Assembly: GCA_028873815.1 (NCBI GenBank)
Contig: JAPPNN010000009.1
Coordinates: forward strand, 1-51,444
Reading direction: 5' to 3'
DNA length: 51,444 bases
Source: Gemmatimonadota bacterium
GTDB lineage: Bacteria > Gemmatimonadota > Gemmatimonadetes > Longimicrobiales > Gaopeijiaceae
This document shows positions 27,637-36,365 of the stretch, in pieces. How positions within the stretch are numbered: position 1 is the first letter of the stretch; the number at the start of each line of letters is the position of its first letter. The translations under genes and the position numbers were made by a program. The notes beneath the pieces are model-generated. The model was not told where the DNA came from and ran no database searches. It worked only from the letters and a program-made list of their open reading frames with translations.

Positions 27637-29112
27637 ATGAAAAAGCAGAACATGTCGATCTTCGGAACGGGCGGTCGCACTGTTGCCGCGGCGCTCTTCG
27701 CCGTCCTGGCGGTTGCCGCGTGTGACGCCATCGATCCGACCCAGGTGAACAACCCGACGACCACCGACGAGGACCTGGCGCAGGCCACAGACCCGACCGC
27801 GGCACTCCTGCCCGGACTCAGGGCGCAGTTCGCACGGATGATCAACGCGTACGTCGTCGCGACCGAGGTCGTCAGCGACAACTACTCCGTACATGGGACG
27901 GGGCTCAACCAGACCATGGACGAAGCCCATACGGTCAGCCCGGACATCTTCAACGGAACGGGGACAAGTGCCAGCGGTGTCTACTGGAACGTCCAGGAGC
28001 TGCGCGCGCTTGCGGACTTCGTCATCGACGAGATCGCGCCCAATGACCCAGGGGCGCCGCCCGCCCTCGTCGCCGAGGCGCACTACTACCGGGGCATGGC
28101 CTTCCTGACCATGGGGGAGGTCTTTTCCCACGTGCCCCATGAGGAAGACGGCCAGACGCAACCCGCGGACGTCGCACTCAACAAGGCCATCAGCGACTTG
28201 CAGGCCGGAGCCGGGTTCGGTGCGCAGGCCAACGCGGCGCTGGCGCGGGCCCACCGCCTGCTCGGTGACGCGGGCGGGGCCGCATCCGCGGCCAATGCGG
28301 TGCTGGGAACGTCTCCCGATTTCCTCTACGCGCCACCGTACGACGAGCAGTTCCTCGCCAACACGTCGGTTTTCTTCCTCGTTCTCCGTGCGCTCCAGGA
28401 GATGCAGCCGCTTCCGAGGCTCGACTTTCTGGATCCGAAGTACACGGAGCGTGATTCGGCGATCCCGATCGCCAAGGCCGAGGAGATGCACCTGATTCTC
28501 GCCGAGGCCGCGCTGGCGTCCGGCAACGTCGGCGAGGCGCGGAGCCATCTGGCGAGCGCGGTCACGCTTGCCAAGACCCGGGGCATGGTGTCGTTCGACG
28601 ACATTGACGAGCGGCGGAACGCGGACCTGAGTCTGCGGCCGCGGAGTGAGGAGATTCTGATTCGGGCCGACGCCGATAGCCCCTACCGGGCCGGGTTGGT
28701 GCTGAATCGCCCGAGCGACGGGCTCCAGATCCCGTACACTTCGGGCACCTCGCTCAGTGCGGACAGCATTGCCGGTCTTGGCAGCGACACCGAAGTGTGG
28801 CATGCACTGTGGCTCGCCCGGCAGGAGATCCTGCTCCTTGAGGGCCGCCGCATGGCCGACCTCGGGATCAAGCTCCCGATGATGCTCCGCGAAATCGACC
28901 AGAACGACAACATCAACGAGGGCGATCCGGGCACCGTACCGATCGTCCCCGGGTACATTCCGGGGTCCCCGCAGTACGCGATGGACATCTACACGCCCCT
29001 CGACCTGTACGACGGTGTGGATCCGGGCGCTCCTCTGGTCAAGATGGAAGTGACGATTCACGTGGACATGAACAAGGTGCTGGTGGCGAACAACGCGTCG
29101 CCGTTCAACTAG
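27637..29112 (+). CDS. SusD/RagB-family substrate-binding lipoprotein
   Basis: Surface lipoprotein of 491 residues that caps a SusC receptor and captures substrate. The signal ends in a lipobox, LAVAAC (Cys29). The TPR-like helices include AEAHYYRGMAFLTMGEVF, ALARAHRLLGDAGGA and EEMHLILAEAALASGNVGEAR; the late ARQEILLLEGRRMADLG is typical of RagB/SusD. The GGAG ribosome site (AAAAGGAGACC) lies close upstream. It sits between two SusC paralogs, 26 bases after the first and six before the second, so which one it pairs with is open. No glycoside hydrolase is adjacent. Confidence 0.88.
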   Translation: MKKQNMSIFGTGGRTVAAALFAVLAVAACDAIDPTQVNNPTTTDEDLAQATDPTAALLPGLRAQFARMINAYVVATEVVSDNYSVHGTGLNQTMDEAHTVSPDIFNGTGTSASGVYWNVQELRALADFVIDEIAPNDPGAPPALVAEAHYYRGMAFLTMGEVFSHVPHEEDGQTQPADVALNKAISDLQAGAGFGAQANAALARAHRLLGDAGGAASAANAVLGTSPDFLYAPPYDEQFLANTSVFFLVLRALQEMQPLPRLDFLDPKYTERDSAIPIAKAEEMHLILAEAALASGNVGEARSHLASAVTLAKTRGMVSFDDIDERRNADLSLRPRSEEILIRADADSPYRAGLVLNRPSDGLQIPYTSGTSLSADSIAGLGSDTEVWHALWLARQEILLLEGRRMADLGIKLPMMLREIDQNDNINEGDPGTVPIVPGYIPGSPQYAMDIYTPLDLYDGVDPGAPLVKMEVTIHVDMNKVLVANNASPFN

Positions 29113-29118
29113 GCTGCC

Positions 29119-32058
29119 TTGATCAAACGCATTGCCGCGCTTGCGGCCCTGCTGGCACTGACGGTCGGTGCCGTGCCGGCCGCAGCCCAGACGGGCGTCG
29201 TCCAGGGCCAGGTCCTGGACGGCGCCTCCGGGCGGTCCCTCGCAAACGCCCAGGTCCTGATCGAAGGGACCGGAGTCGGACAGATCACCAACTCGTCCGG
29301 ACGCTACGTCCTGTTGAACGTGCCTGCCGGCGAACACGTCGTGCGGGTGACGCTGATCGGCTACGAGGGTGCTGAGCAAACCTTGAATGTGGCCGCCGGC
29401 CAGACAGTGACAGCCGACATCAGACTGGTGTCCACGGCGATCGCGCTCAACGAGATCGTGGTCACCGGGGTGGGTGCCGAAACCACCCGGCGCGCGCTGG
29501 GAACCTCGGTCGAGGTGCTCAGTGCCGAGGACTTCGAGCTGGCCCCGGTCCAGTCCATCGACCAGGTCCTTCAGGGCCGTGTGGCCGGAGCGACCATCAG
29601 CGCGACCTCCGCGCAGCCGGGCACGGGTTCGCTGATCAACTTCCGGGGCGTGTCCTCGGTCTTCAACCCGCAGACCCCGGTCATCTACGTGGACGGCGTG
29701 CGCGTCGACAACGACCACGCCACCGCGTTCGGGACCGGCGGCGAGCAGTCGTCCGCGCTGGCGGACCTGCTGGTCAGCGACATCGAACGTATCGAAGTCA
29801 CCAAGGGCGGTGCGGCCTCGACGCTCTACGGCTCGGACGCGGCCACCGGGGTCATCCAGATCTTCACCAAAAAGGGGACGCCCGGCGCACCGCGATTCAC
29901 GGCCAGGGTCGAGCAGGGCATCGAACAGCCCGAGCTCTGGAACATCCTGGACACGCGCTTGATCTTCCCGGAACGCGTGGAGTCCGGCGAGGTCGCCGAG
30001 ACCTTCATGCGGGACAATTACTTCCAGCAGGGCAGCGTCCAGAGCTACTACGCCGGAGTGTCCGGGGGCACCGCCGACGTCACCTACAGCGTCAGCGGCC
30101 GTCTCGAAGACCGCACGGGAACCCAGCCCAAGGACGGCAGCACGAACTACAATCTTCGCGGCGGCATGCAGGCTTCGCTGAGCGACGACTTCACCCTCGA
30201 GTTCTCGGGGAGCTTCGTCCGGCACAACTTCCAGCGCCTCTACAACGGTGCGGCGATCAACGACCCGCTGACCACCTTCGAGGTCGGCGACGCGCTTTTC
30301 TTCTCCGGGGCGTCCGACCTGCACGAGGCGCTGCGCATTTTTCTCATGCCGGACATCGACGAGGCCGTCAGCCGGGCCATCTTCGCGGGCGGGCTGGGCT
30401 GGAACATCCGGGACGGCCTTTCCACCAGGCTCAAGGTGGGCGTGGACCACCGGGCCAACGCGCAGCGCGTGCTTCAGCCCATCGGCTTCACCGTCGACGA
30501 TCCCACGGGCGAAATCACCCGGCGCGACCGCTCCTTCGTCTCCGTCTCCATGGACGGGGGCGTGACCCACGCCTGGGAGAACGCGGACGGCTGGCTCGCC
30601 TCTACGCTCACCGTGGGCGTGCAGGGGTTCCGCGAGGACATGAGCCTTATCAACGGCTACGGGCGGACGTTCGCGCTCCCCGGCACCAACGACTTCGACG
30701 CCGCGGCGCTCATCAGCGCGTATGAGGGCAACGTCGAGGTGTTCAACGGGGGCGTGTATCTCGACGAGCAGGTGAGTCTGTGGGACAAGGTGTACCTGGG
30801 GGGCGGCTTCCGGATGGACGCGGGCTCGAGCTTCGGGGACAACATCGACTTCGAGCTGTATCCCAAGGCGACCGGATCGTACATGCTGTCGGACGACATC
30901 GGAATTCCGCTCGTCGACGAACTCAAGGTCCGGGCGGCCTACGGACAGACGGGCAAGTTCCCGGCCGCCTTCAGCAAGGACCGGACGTTTTCCGCACGTC
31001 CCTTCCGGGGCGAGTCGGCCCCCCGCTTCGCGAACCCGGGCAACCTCGAGCTCAGACCCGAGAAGACATCGACCATCGAAGCGGGAATCGATGCCGCGCT
31101 CTGGTCCGACCGCATCGGTCTCAACGCCACGGTCTACGAGGCGAGGACGACGGACGCGCTCTTCAGCGTGCCCCGCCAGCCGGTCACCGGCCTGGGCACC
31201 CAGCAACAGAATGTCGGCGAGATCCTGAACCGGGGCGTCGAAGTGGCGCTCAACGTCCAGCTGGTCAACCACCGTGTGCTGGCCTGGTCGCTCGGTGGCA
31301 CCTTCGCCTACAACGACAACGAGATCGCCGACATGGGCGGAGTCCCCGACTTCTCCGTCGACGGGTCCCAGAAACGGGTCACCGGCTGCTGGATGATGTC
31401 GGAGGAGGGCAACGAGGACACCTGCCGCGGCGGGCCGGTGGGGGCCTGGTGGGTGACGATGCCCTCAGACACCAACGGCGACGGGCTCTTCGACGCCTCG
31501 GAGCGCCAGTTCACCGGCGGATTCCCGACACCCGACAAGAGCGGCGGCGTCAACACGACCATCTCGGTGGCCAACGACCTCACCATCTCGGCCCTGGCCG
31601 ACTGGGCCGGCGGCCACGAGGTGTTCGACTGGGGCTCGGTGTGGGCGACCTTCAACGGCGTCTACCGCCGCGAGCTGGTTCGCTGCGGCACCGAGGACGG
31701 GGCGGCGGCGGGATGCGCGTATGCCTTCCCCGTGCAGTACAACGCGGACGGTACGGAGCGCGGCCGCTACAGCCAGAGCAACGCTCGCAGCGCGTTCGTC
31801 TACGACGGCGACTACTTCAAGTTGCGCGAGGTCTCCGTGCGCTACGCGTTGCCCGAGGGGATCGCCGGGCGCATCAACGCCGACCACGCAACCGTTTACG
31901 CGGCGGGCCGCAACCTCTGGATCTGGTCGCGCAACGCGCTGGTCGACGGTGAGCTCAACGGACTGACCTTCGGCACTGGCCTGGCCCTCGGCAGCGAGAG
32001 CAGCATCACGCTGTCCCCGAACCGCACGTTCCGGTTCGGCGTTGAGGTGGTGTTCTAG
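29119..32058 (+). CDS. SusC/RagA-family TonB-dependent outer-membrane receptor (copy 2)
   Basis: Closely related paralog of the receptor at 24653 (979 residues). By eye about three quarters of positions match across plug and barrel, including the EF-hand-like loop (DTNGDGLFDASE, residues 784-795), the four Cys and the identical end FRFGVEVVF. It has a short signal peptide (to AAAQTG), the regulatory-like domain and the plug LNEIVVTGVG. It starts at TTG 29119, only six bases after the SusD stop, with a weak AGG; no ATG is available. The differences concentrate in the first third of the barrel (residues 260-300 and 420-480), where extracellular loops would contact substrate. It probably arose by duplication of the first receptor. 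Confidence 0.92.
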   Translation: MIKRIAALAALLALTVGAVPAAAQTGVVQGQVLDGASGRSLANAQVLIEGTGVGQITNSSGRYVLLNVPAGEHVVRVTLIGYEGAEQTLNVAAGQTVTADIRLVSTAIALNEIVVTGVGAETTRRALGTSVEVLSAEDFELAPVQSIDQVLQGRVAGATISATSAQPGTGSLINFRGVSSVFNPQTPVIYVDGVRVDNDHATAFGTGGEQSSALADLLVSDIERIEVTKGGAASTLYGSDAATGVIQIFTKKGTPGAPRFTARVEQGIEQPELWNILDTRLIFPERVESGEVAETFMRDNYFQQGSVQSYYAGVSGGTADVTYSVSGRLEDRTGTQPKDGSTNYNLRGGMQASLSDDFTLEFSGSFVRHNFQRLYNGAAINDPLTTFEVGDALFFSGASDLHEALRIFLMPDIDEAVSRAIFAGGLGWNIRDGLSTRLKVGVDHRANAQRVLQPIGFTVDDPTGEITRRDRSFVSVSMDGGVTHAWENADGWLASTLTVGVQGFREDMSLINGYGRTFALPGTNDFDAAALISAYEGNVEVFNGGVYLDEQVSLWDKVYLGGGFRMDAGSSFGDNIDFELYPKATGSYMLSDDIGIPLVDELKVRAAYGQTGKFPAAFSKDRTFSARPFRGESAPRFANPGNLELRPEKTSTIEAGIDAALWSDRIGLNATVYEARTTDALFSVPRQPVTGLGTQQQNVGEILNRGVEVALNVQLVNHRVLAWSLGGTFAYNDNEIADMGGVPDFSVDGSQKRVTGCWMMSEEGNEDTCRGGPVGAWWVTMPSDTNGDGLFDASERQFTGGFPTPDKSGGVNTTISVANDLTISALADWAGGHEVFDWGSVWATFNGVYRRELVRCGTEDGAAAGCAYAFPVQYNADGTERGRYSQSNARSAFVYDGDYFKLREVSVRYALPEGIAGRINADHATVYAAGRNLWIWSRNALVDGELNGLTFGTGLALGSESSITLSPNRTFRFGVEVVF

Positions 32059-32061
32059 TCC

Positions 32062-33225
32062 GTGGCGAAGAGCCGGCTGCTCGCCAGGCCGGTTGAGCAC
32101 ATCGACGTCACAGCGTTCGACGGCCGCGCGGTTGTCGACACCTACCGCAGCGCCGCCTTCCAGGCCAGGAACCTCGCCGAGGGCGCCGACATCTTCGCGG
32201 AGATGCTGGAGGAACCCCGCGGCGTGGTGTTCCTCACCCTGGCAGGCTCCCTGGTGTCCGCCGGGCTCAAGGAGGCGCTGCTGACCCTGGTGGAGTGCGA
32301 CATGGTCGACGTGATCGTGGCGACGGGCGCGATCGTGGTGGACCAGGACTTCTTCGAGGCGCTCGGCTTCCGCCACTACATGGCGCCGGGCTCGATCGAG
32401 GCGCCGGTGGCGAGCGACGAGGAGCTCGGGCGACTGGGCATCGACCGCATCTACGACACCTATATCGACGAGGCCGCACTGCAGGTCTGCGACGAGACCG
32501 TGGCCGGGATCCTGGACGGGCTGGCGCCGCGAGCGTATTCCAGCCGTGAAGTCGTGCGGGAGCTGGGCGCATTTCTCGACCGCAGCCATGGCGACGCCCG
32601 CTCGATCGTGCTATCCGCGTACCACAGGGACGTGCCGGTCTTCGTGCCGGCGCTGAGCGACTCGTCAGCGGGGTTCGCGGCGATCGGGCACCGGGTGAGG
32701 GCGTCCGCGGCCGGGTCGTCGCACATCGCCTTCGACTCCGCGAAGGACTTCCACGAACTGGCGAGGATCAAGCTGGCGGCTGCGGAGACGGGCCTGTTGA
32801 TGGTGGGCGGTGGCGTGCCGAAGAACTTCGCGCAGGACGCGGTGGTGGCCGCACGGATGCTGGCGGAGGCGGGTGGGGAGGAGAGCGGCGATCCCGGCCC
32901 GGCCGAGATCCCCATGCACAAATACGCCGTCCAACTCACGGTGGCGGATGTACGCGACGGAGGCCTCTCGGGCTCCACCCTGCGCGAGGCCACGACATGG
33001 GGCAAGGTGGAGACCGCCCGGGAACGCATGGTGTACGGGGAAGCCACGATCACCCTGTCGCTCCTGGCCAGCGACGCGTATCACCGCGGCCTCTGGCGGC
33101 AACGCGAGGCGAGGCGGCTCGGTCGGCTGTTCGGTGAGCACACCGGCCCCGGCGCTCGCGGGGCAACCGGGCCGGACACGCCGGTCGAAGGCACCCGCGC
33201 GCCGGTCGCGCCCGGCCCCACGTGA
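32062..33225 (+). CDS. Deoxyhypusine-synthase-like protein
   Basis: NAD-dependent aminobutyl-transferase family (387 residues). Eukaryotic and archaeal members modify eIF5A/aIF5A; bacterial members lacking that target are thought to act on polyamines, for example in homospermidine formation. The catalytic Lys is conserved in EATTWGKVE (Lys315), aligning with the WGK active-site lysine of deoxyhypusine synthase. Other family segments are FLTLAGSLVSAGL, LVECDMVDVIVATGAIVVDQDF, and VGGGVPKNFAQDAVVAA. The C-terminal 40 residues are a disordered Gly/Pro/Arg tail. The GTG start is three bases after the SusC stop, and its end overlaps the addB-like gene (GTGA). The actual substrate is unknown. Confidence 0.88.
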   Translation: MAKSRLLARPVEHIDVTAFDGRAVVDTYRSAAFQARNLAEGADIFAEMLEEPRGVVFLTLAGSLVSAGLKEALLTLVECDMVDVIVATGAIVVDQDFFEALGFRHYMAPGSIEAPVASDEELGRLGIDRIYDTYIDEAALQVCDETVAGILDGLAPRAYSSREVVRELGAFLDRSHGDARSIVLSAYHRDVPVFVPALSDSSAGFAAIGHRVRASAAGSSHIAFDSAKDFHELARIKLAAAETGLLMVGGGVPKNFAQDAVVAARMLAEAGGEESGDPGPAEIPMHKYAVQLTVADVRDGGLSGSTLREATTWGKVETARERMVYGEATITLSLLASDAYHRGLWRQREARRLGRLFGEHTGPGARGATGPDTPVEGTRAPVAPGPT

Positions 33226-36200
33226 GCCAGCTCTACCTCGACTTCGAGGAGGGCCGCGGCCGCGCGGTGCCGCCACCCGCCGGCGATCATGCCACGGCCT
33301 GCGTCCTCGTGCAGGAGCTGGAGCGCATCGCGCGGGACGGCGGGCGTGCCCGCAAGATCCTGATCGCGCGCACTCGCGGCGAGGGCAAGGAGTTGCTGCG
33401 GCAGGTCGCGTTGCGTGGACGGTCGTGGGTCGGCTTTGAAGTCAACACCTTGCGACCAGTCGCATCAAAAATCGTTGCGCGCGAGTTGTCGGCCGCGGGC
33501 CGCACGGTGATCGACTCCTTCGACGAGCACGCGCTGGTGGAGCGCGCCATCGACGAGGCGCTCGCAGCGGGGCGCGGCTTCCGCTTTCCGACGCTCCGCG
33601 AGAAGGTGGGCTTCCGCGACGCGGTACGTCACTCGGTGGCGGCCCTGCGCCTGGGAGGCATCGATTCCCGCTCGATTGCCGCACCCGAGCGGGCGACGGA
33701 TCGCCAGGCACTGATCACCGCCGTGCTCCGCCGGTACGAGCACCTTCTCGAGGCCGGCAACCTTGCGGACAATGCGATGGTGCTGCGGACCGCCACGCGG
33801 ATATTGGAAGACGATACCGCCTCCCCGCCCCTGAGCGATCCGACCATCCTGTTGCCGGGCCTCCCCGACCGCGGCCTCGCGGGACGGTTCGCGCGCGCGT
33901 TGCAGGTCCGGGGCGCGACCCTCCTCAGGACGGACCCGGTCGAGGGCATGCGGGTGCCGAAGGGGATCCTGTGGGACGTCGCGCCACCCGCCGCAGCCGG
34001 AAGCTACCTGCACGCTGTCGAGCGCTTCGAAGGGCCGCGGCCGCGCATCGAACTCTTCGCCGCGGGCTCGGTGCAAGACGAGGTGCGGGGAGTGCTGCGC
34101 CGAGCGATCGATCTGGGGGCGCGCTGGGACGAAGTCGAGGTGATCGCCGCGGATCCCTCCCTGTACGGCTCGGCGCTGCATGCGCTGGCGGAGTCGCTGG
34201 AGATCCCGGTCACCTTCGCGGTGGGCCTTCCCGTAGAGCGCACACGCCCCGGCCGCGTGGTCACGACCTACTTCCAGTGGATCGAGAACGACTTCCATGA
34301 ATCGCGCCTTCGGGCCCTGATCGAGGCCGGGGACGTGCAGCCGCCCCCGCCGGGCGACCGGCTCCACGGTCCCGGTCTGGCGCGCGCACTGAGAAGGCTG
34401 CGCATTGGGTGGGGCAGGCAGCGTCATATCGCCCGGGTGGAGCGGGCCATCGAGGGCCTGGACGGCTTGAAGCGGCGCCCCTTGCAGAACGAGGAGAGCT
34501 TCGAGCGGCTCAAGCAGCGGAGGCGCGAGAACCTGCTCGCCCTGCAGGCGCTCATTGGGCCTCTGCTGGAAGCCACCCCGCCGGTCGACGGCACCGTGTC
34601 CCCCGCTCGGGTCGCGACCGGTGTCAAGAGCATCCTCGCGCGCGTCGCCCCGGGCACCGACACCGACGACACCGCCCGGGACCGACTGCTGCGCCAACTC
34701 GACCGGATCGAGGCTACGCTGACCCGGCCGACCGACTACCCTTCGGCTGCGGCCATCGTCAAGACGTTTCTCCAGATCCGCATTCCCGCGCCGAGAGCCG
34801 AAGGAATGGCGCCGTGGAGTTCGGCCGCCGGCCACCTCTACCTGGCCGACTTCGCCCACGGCGGAGCCACAGGTCGGCCGTACACGTTCGTCGTGGGGAT
34901 GGACTCGGGCCGCTTCCCCGGGTCCACAATGGAAGACCCCTTGCTGCTGGACAGGGAACGGTGGCGCCTGGGGCGCGGCGAGCTCCCCCTCGCGCGCGAC
35001 CGGACCGCCGAAGCCCGCTTCAACTTCGCCCAACTGATCGCGCGTCTGCGCGGGACGCTGACCCTCAGCTACTCGCGGTGGGATCCGGCCGAAGCGCGCG
35101 AACTCGCACCGGCGCCGGAACTGCTCCAGGCCCTGCGTCTGCGCGAGGGTGACCGGACCCTCAACTTCGAGCAGCTGGAGGCTCACCTGGGCGCCAGCGA
35201 GTCTCGCCTTCCACGAGCCGAACTCGCCACCGACGTGGACGCGGGAGATGTCTGGCTGCGCGCGCTCGCCTCGCCCGACGGCAGGCTGCTCGACGGACTC
35301 GAGGCGGTCGGGCGTGCCTATCCGCGACTGGGCTTGGGGATGGCGGCGGCGGAGGGGTTGCGGAGCGACCTGGCCTCGGTGCACACGGGCTTTCTGGGCA
35401 CGCATTCGCCTCCGCTCTCGTACCAGGAATTGTCGGGTCATACGTTCTCGGCGAGCGGACTGGGAAGCCTGGGCGCCTGTCCGCGCCGCTTCCTGTTCAG
35501 CTATGTCCTGCGCGCCCATCCGCCCGACGACCCGGAGTTCGATGCCCACCGCTGGCTCAACCCGCTTGAGCGGGGCAGTCTCCTGCACTCGGTCTACCAG
35601 CACACACTGGAGTTGGCGCGGGAGCGGGGACTGGACCCTGCAGACGAGGGTTTTCTCGCGTTGGCCCTGTCGCTTGTCGACGACGAGGGGGCGCGCAAGC
35701 TGTGGCAGGTACCCGCGCCCAGCCAAGCCGTCCACGAGTGGGAGATGGCGGGGCTGCGTGACGACATCCGGTCCTTCGTCGAGATGATCCGAAGCGAACC
35801 GCCACCATGGATCGCCCTGGAGATGCCCTTCGGGATGACCGAGGATCCCGTGGCGATCGACGCGGACGGACGACCCGTACAGGTGCGCGGCTACATCGAC
35901 AGGCTTGACGACCACGGGGCCGAGCTGCAGGTGGTCGACTACAAGACCGGTACCGACCACGGGTACGGCGGGAGGTCGGGGATCTACGACGGTGGCCGCA
36001 GGGTGCAGCACGTGATCTACACCCTGGCCGCTGCCGCCGTCCTGGACAGAACCGTCAGCGGGATGGAGTACCACTTCCCGACCCGTCGCGGCGAGAACCG
36101 CGTGTGGGCGTTCGAGACTGAAGCCCTGGAAACCGGCGGGCTCCTTGTCGCGACCCTGCTCGAAGGCGTCGCCGAGGGGCACTTTCCGGCAACCGACAAC

Positions 36201-36365
36201 GCGAAGAACGACTGCCGCTTCTGTGACTACGGCGAGGTGTGCGGGGTGCGGAGCGGCGCCTGGGGGCAGGTGTCGTGCCGCTTCGCCGACTGGACGGCCC
36301 GCAATCTGAAGGATCTGCCGGAGCTGGAGACGCTGCGAATGGTGCGTAACTGGGAGGACGAGTGA
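33222..36365 (+). CDS. AddB-like helicase-nuclease subunit
   Basis: Large subunit of 1047 residues, partner of the AddA-like protein immediately downstream (GTGA overlaps at both ends). The C-terminal PD-(D/E)XK nuclease has GYIDRLDDHGAELQVVDYKTG with Asp906 and Lys908. Four cysteines typical of the AddB iron-sulphur cluster are present: Cys753 (GACPRRF) and Cys998, Cys1001 and Cys1007 (CRFCDYGEVC). The N-terminal nucleotide-binding loop is degenerate: TRGEGKELL replaces a classical GxxGxGKT, so ATP use by this subunit is doubtful. Function by family: processing of double-strand breaks for recombination. It follows the DHS-like gene, an unusual partner. Confidence 0.85.
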   Translation: MSQLYLDFEEGRGRAVPPPAGDHATACVLVQELERIARDGGRARKILIARTRGEGKELLRQVALRGRSWVGFEVNTLRPVASKIVARELSAAGRTVIDSFDEHALVERAIDEALAAGRGFRFPTLREKVGFRDAVRHSVAALRLGGIDSRSIAAPERATDRQALITAVLRRYEHLLEAGNLADNAMVLRTATRILEDDTASPPLSDPTILLPGLPDRGLAGRFARALQVRGATLLRTDPVEGMRVPKGILWDVAPPAAAGSYLHAVERFEGPRPRIELFAAGSVQDEVRGVLRRAIDLGARWDEVEVIAADPSLYGSALHALAESLEIPVTFAVGLPVERTRPGRVVTTYFQWIENDFHESRLRALIEAGDVQPPPPGDRLHGPGLARALRRLRIGWGRQRHIARVERAIEGLDGLKRRPLQNEESFERLKQRRRENLLALQALIGPLLEATPPVDGTVSPARVATGVKSILARVAPGTDTDDTARDRLLRQLDRIEATLTRPTDYPSAAAIVKTFLQIRIPAPRAEGMAPWSSAAGHLYLADFAHGGATGRPYTFVVGMDSGRFPGSTMEDPLLLDRERWRLGRGELPLARDRTAEARFNFAQLIARLRGTLTLSYSRWDPAEARELAPAPELLQALRLREGDRTLNFEQLEAHLGASESRLPRAELATDVDAGDVWLRALASPDGRLLDGLEAVGRAYPRLGLGMAAAEGLRSDLASVHTGFLGTHSPPLSYQELSGHTFSASGLGSLGACPRRFLFSYVLRAHPPDDPEFDAHRWLNPLERGSLLHSVYQHTLELARERGLDPADEGFLALALSLVDDEGARKLWQVPAPSQAVHEWEMAGLRDDIRSFVEMIRSEPPPWIALEMPFGMTEDPVAIDADGRPVQVRGYIDRLDDHGAELQVVDYKTGTDHGYGGRSGIYDGGRRVQHVIYTLAAAAVLDRTVSGMEYHFPTRRGENRVWAFETEALETGGLLVATLLEGVAEGHFPATDNAKNDCRFCDYGEVCGVRSGAWGQVSCRFADWTARNLKDLPELETLRMVRNWEDE

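Noticed and set aside
27607..31272. Very long open frame (over 1200 codons) on the minus strand opposite the SusC-SusD-SusC genes
   Set aside because: It is the antisense reflection of GC-rich codon use; its product has no recognisable domain, while the plus strand encodes complete receptor families.
33465..36182. Long minus-strand frame opposite the AddB-like gene
   Set aside because: Antisense shadow with His/Arg/Val-rich low-information protein; the plus strand has nuclease and cluster motifs.
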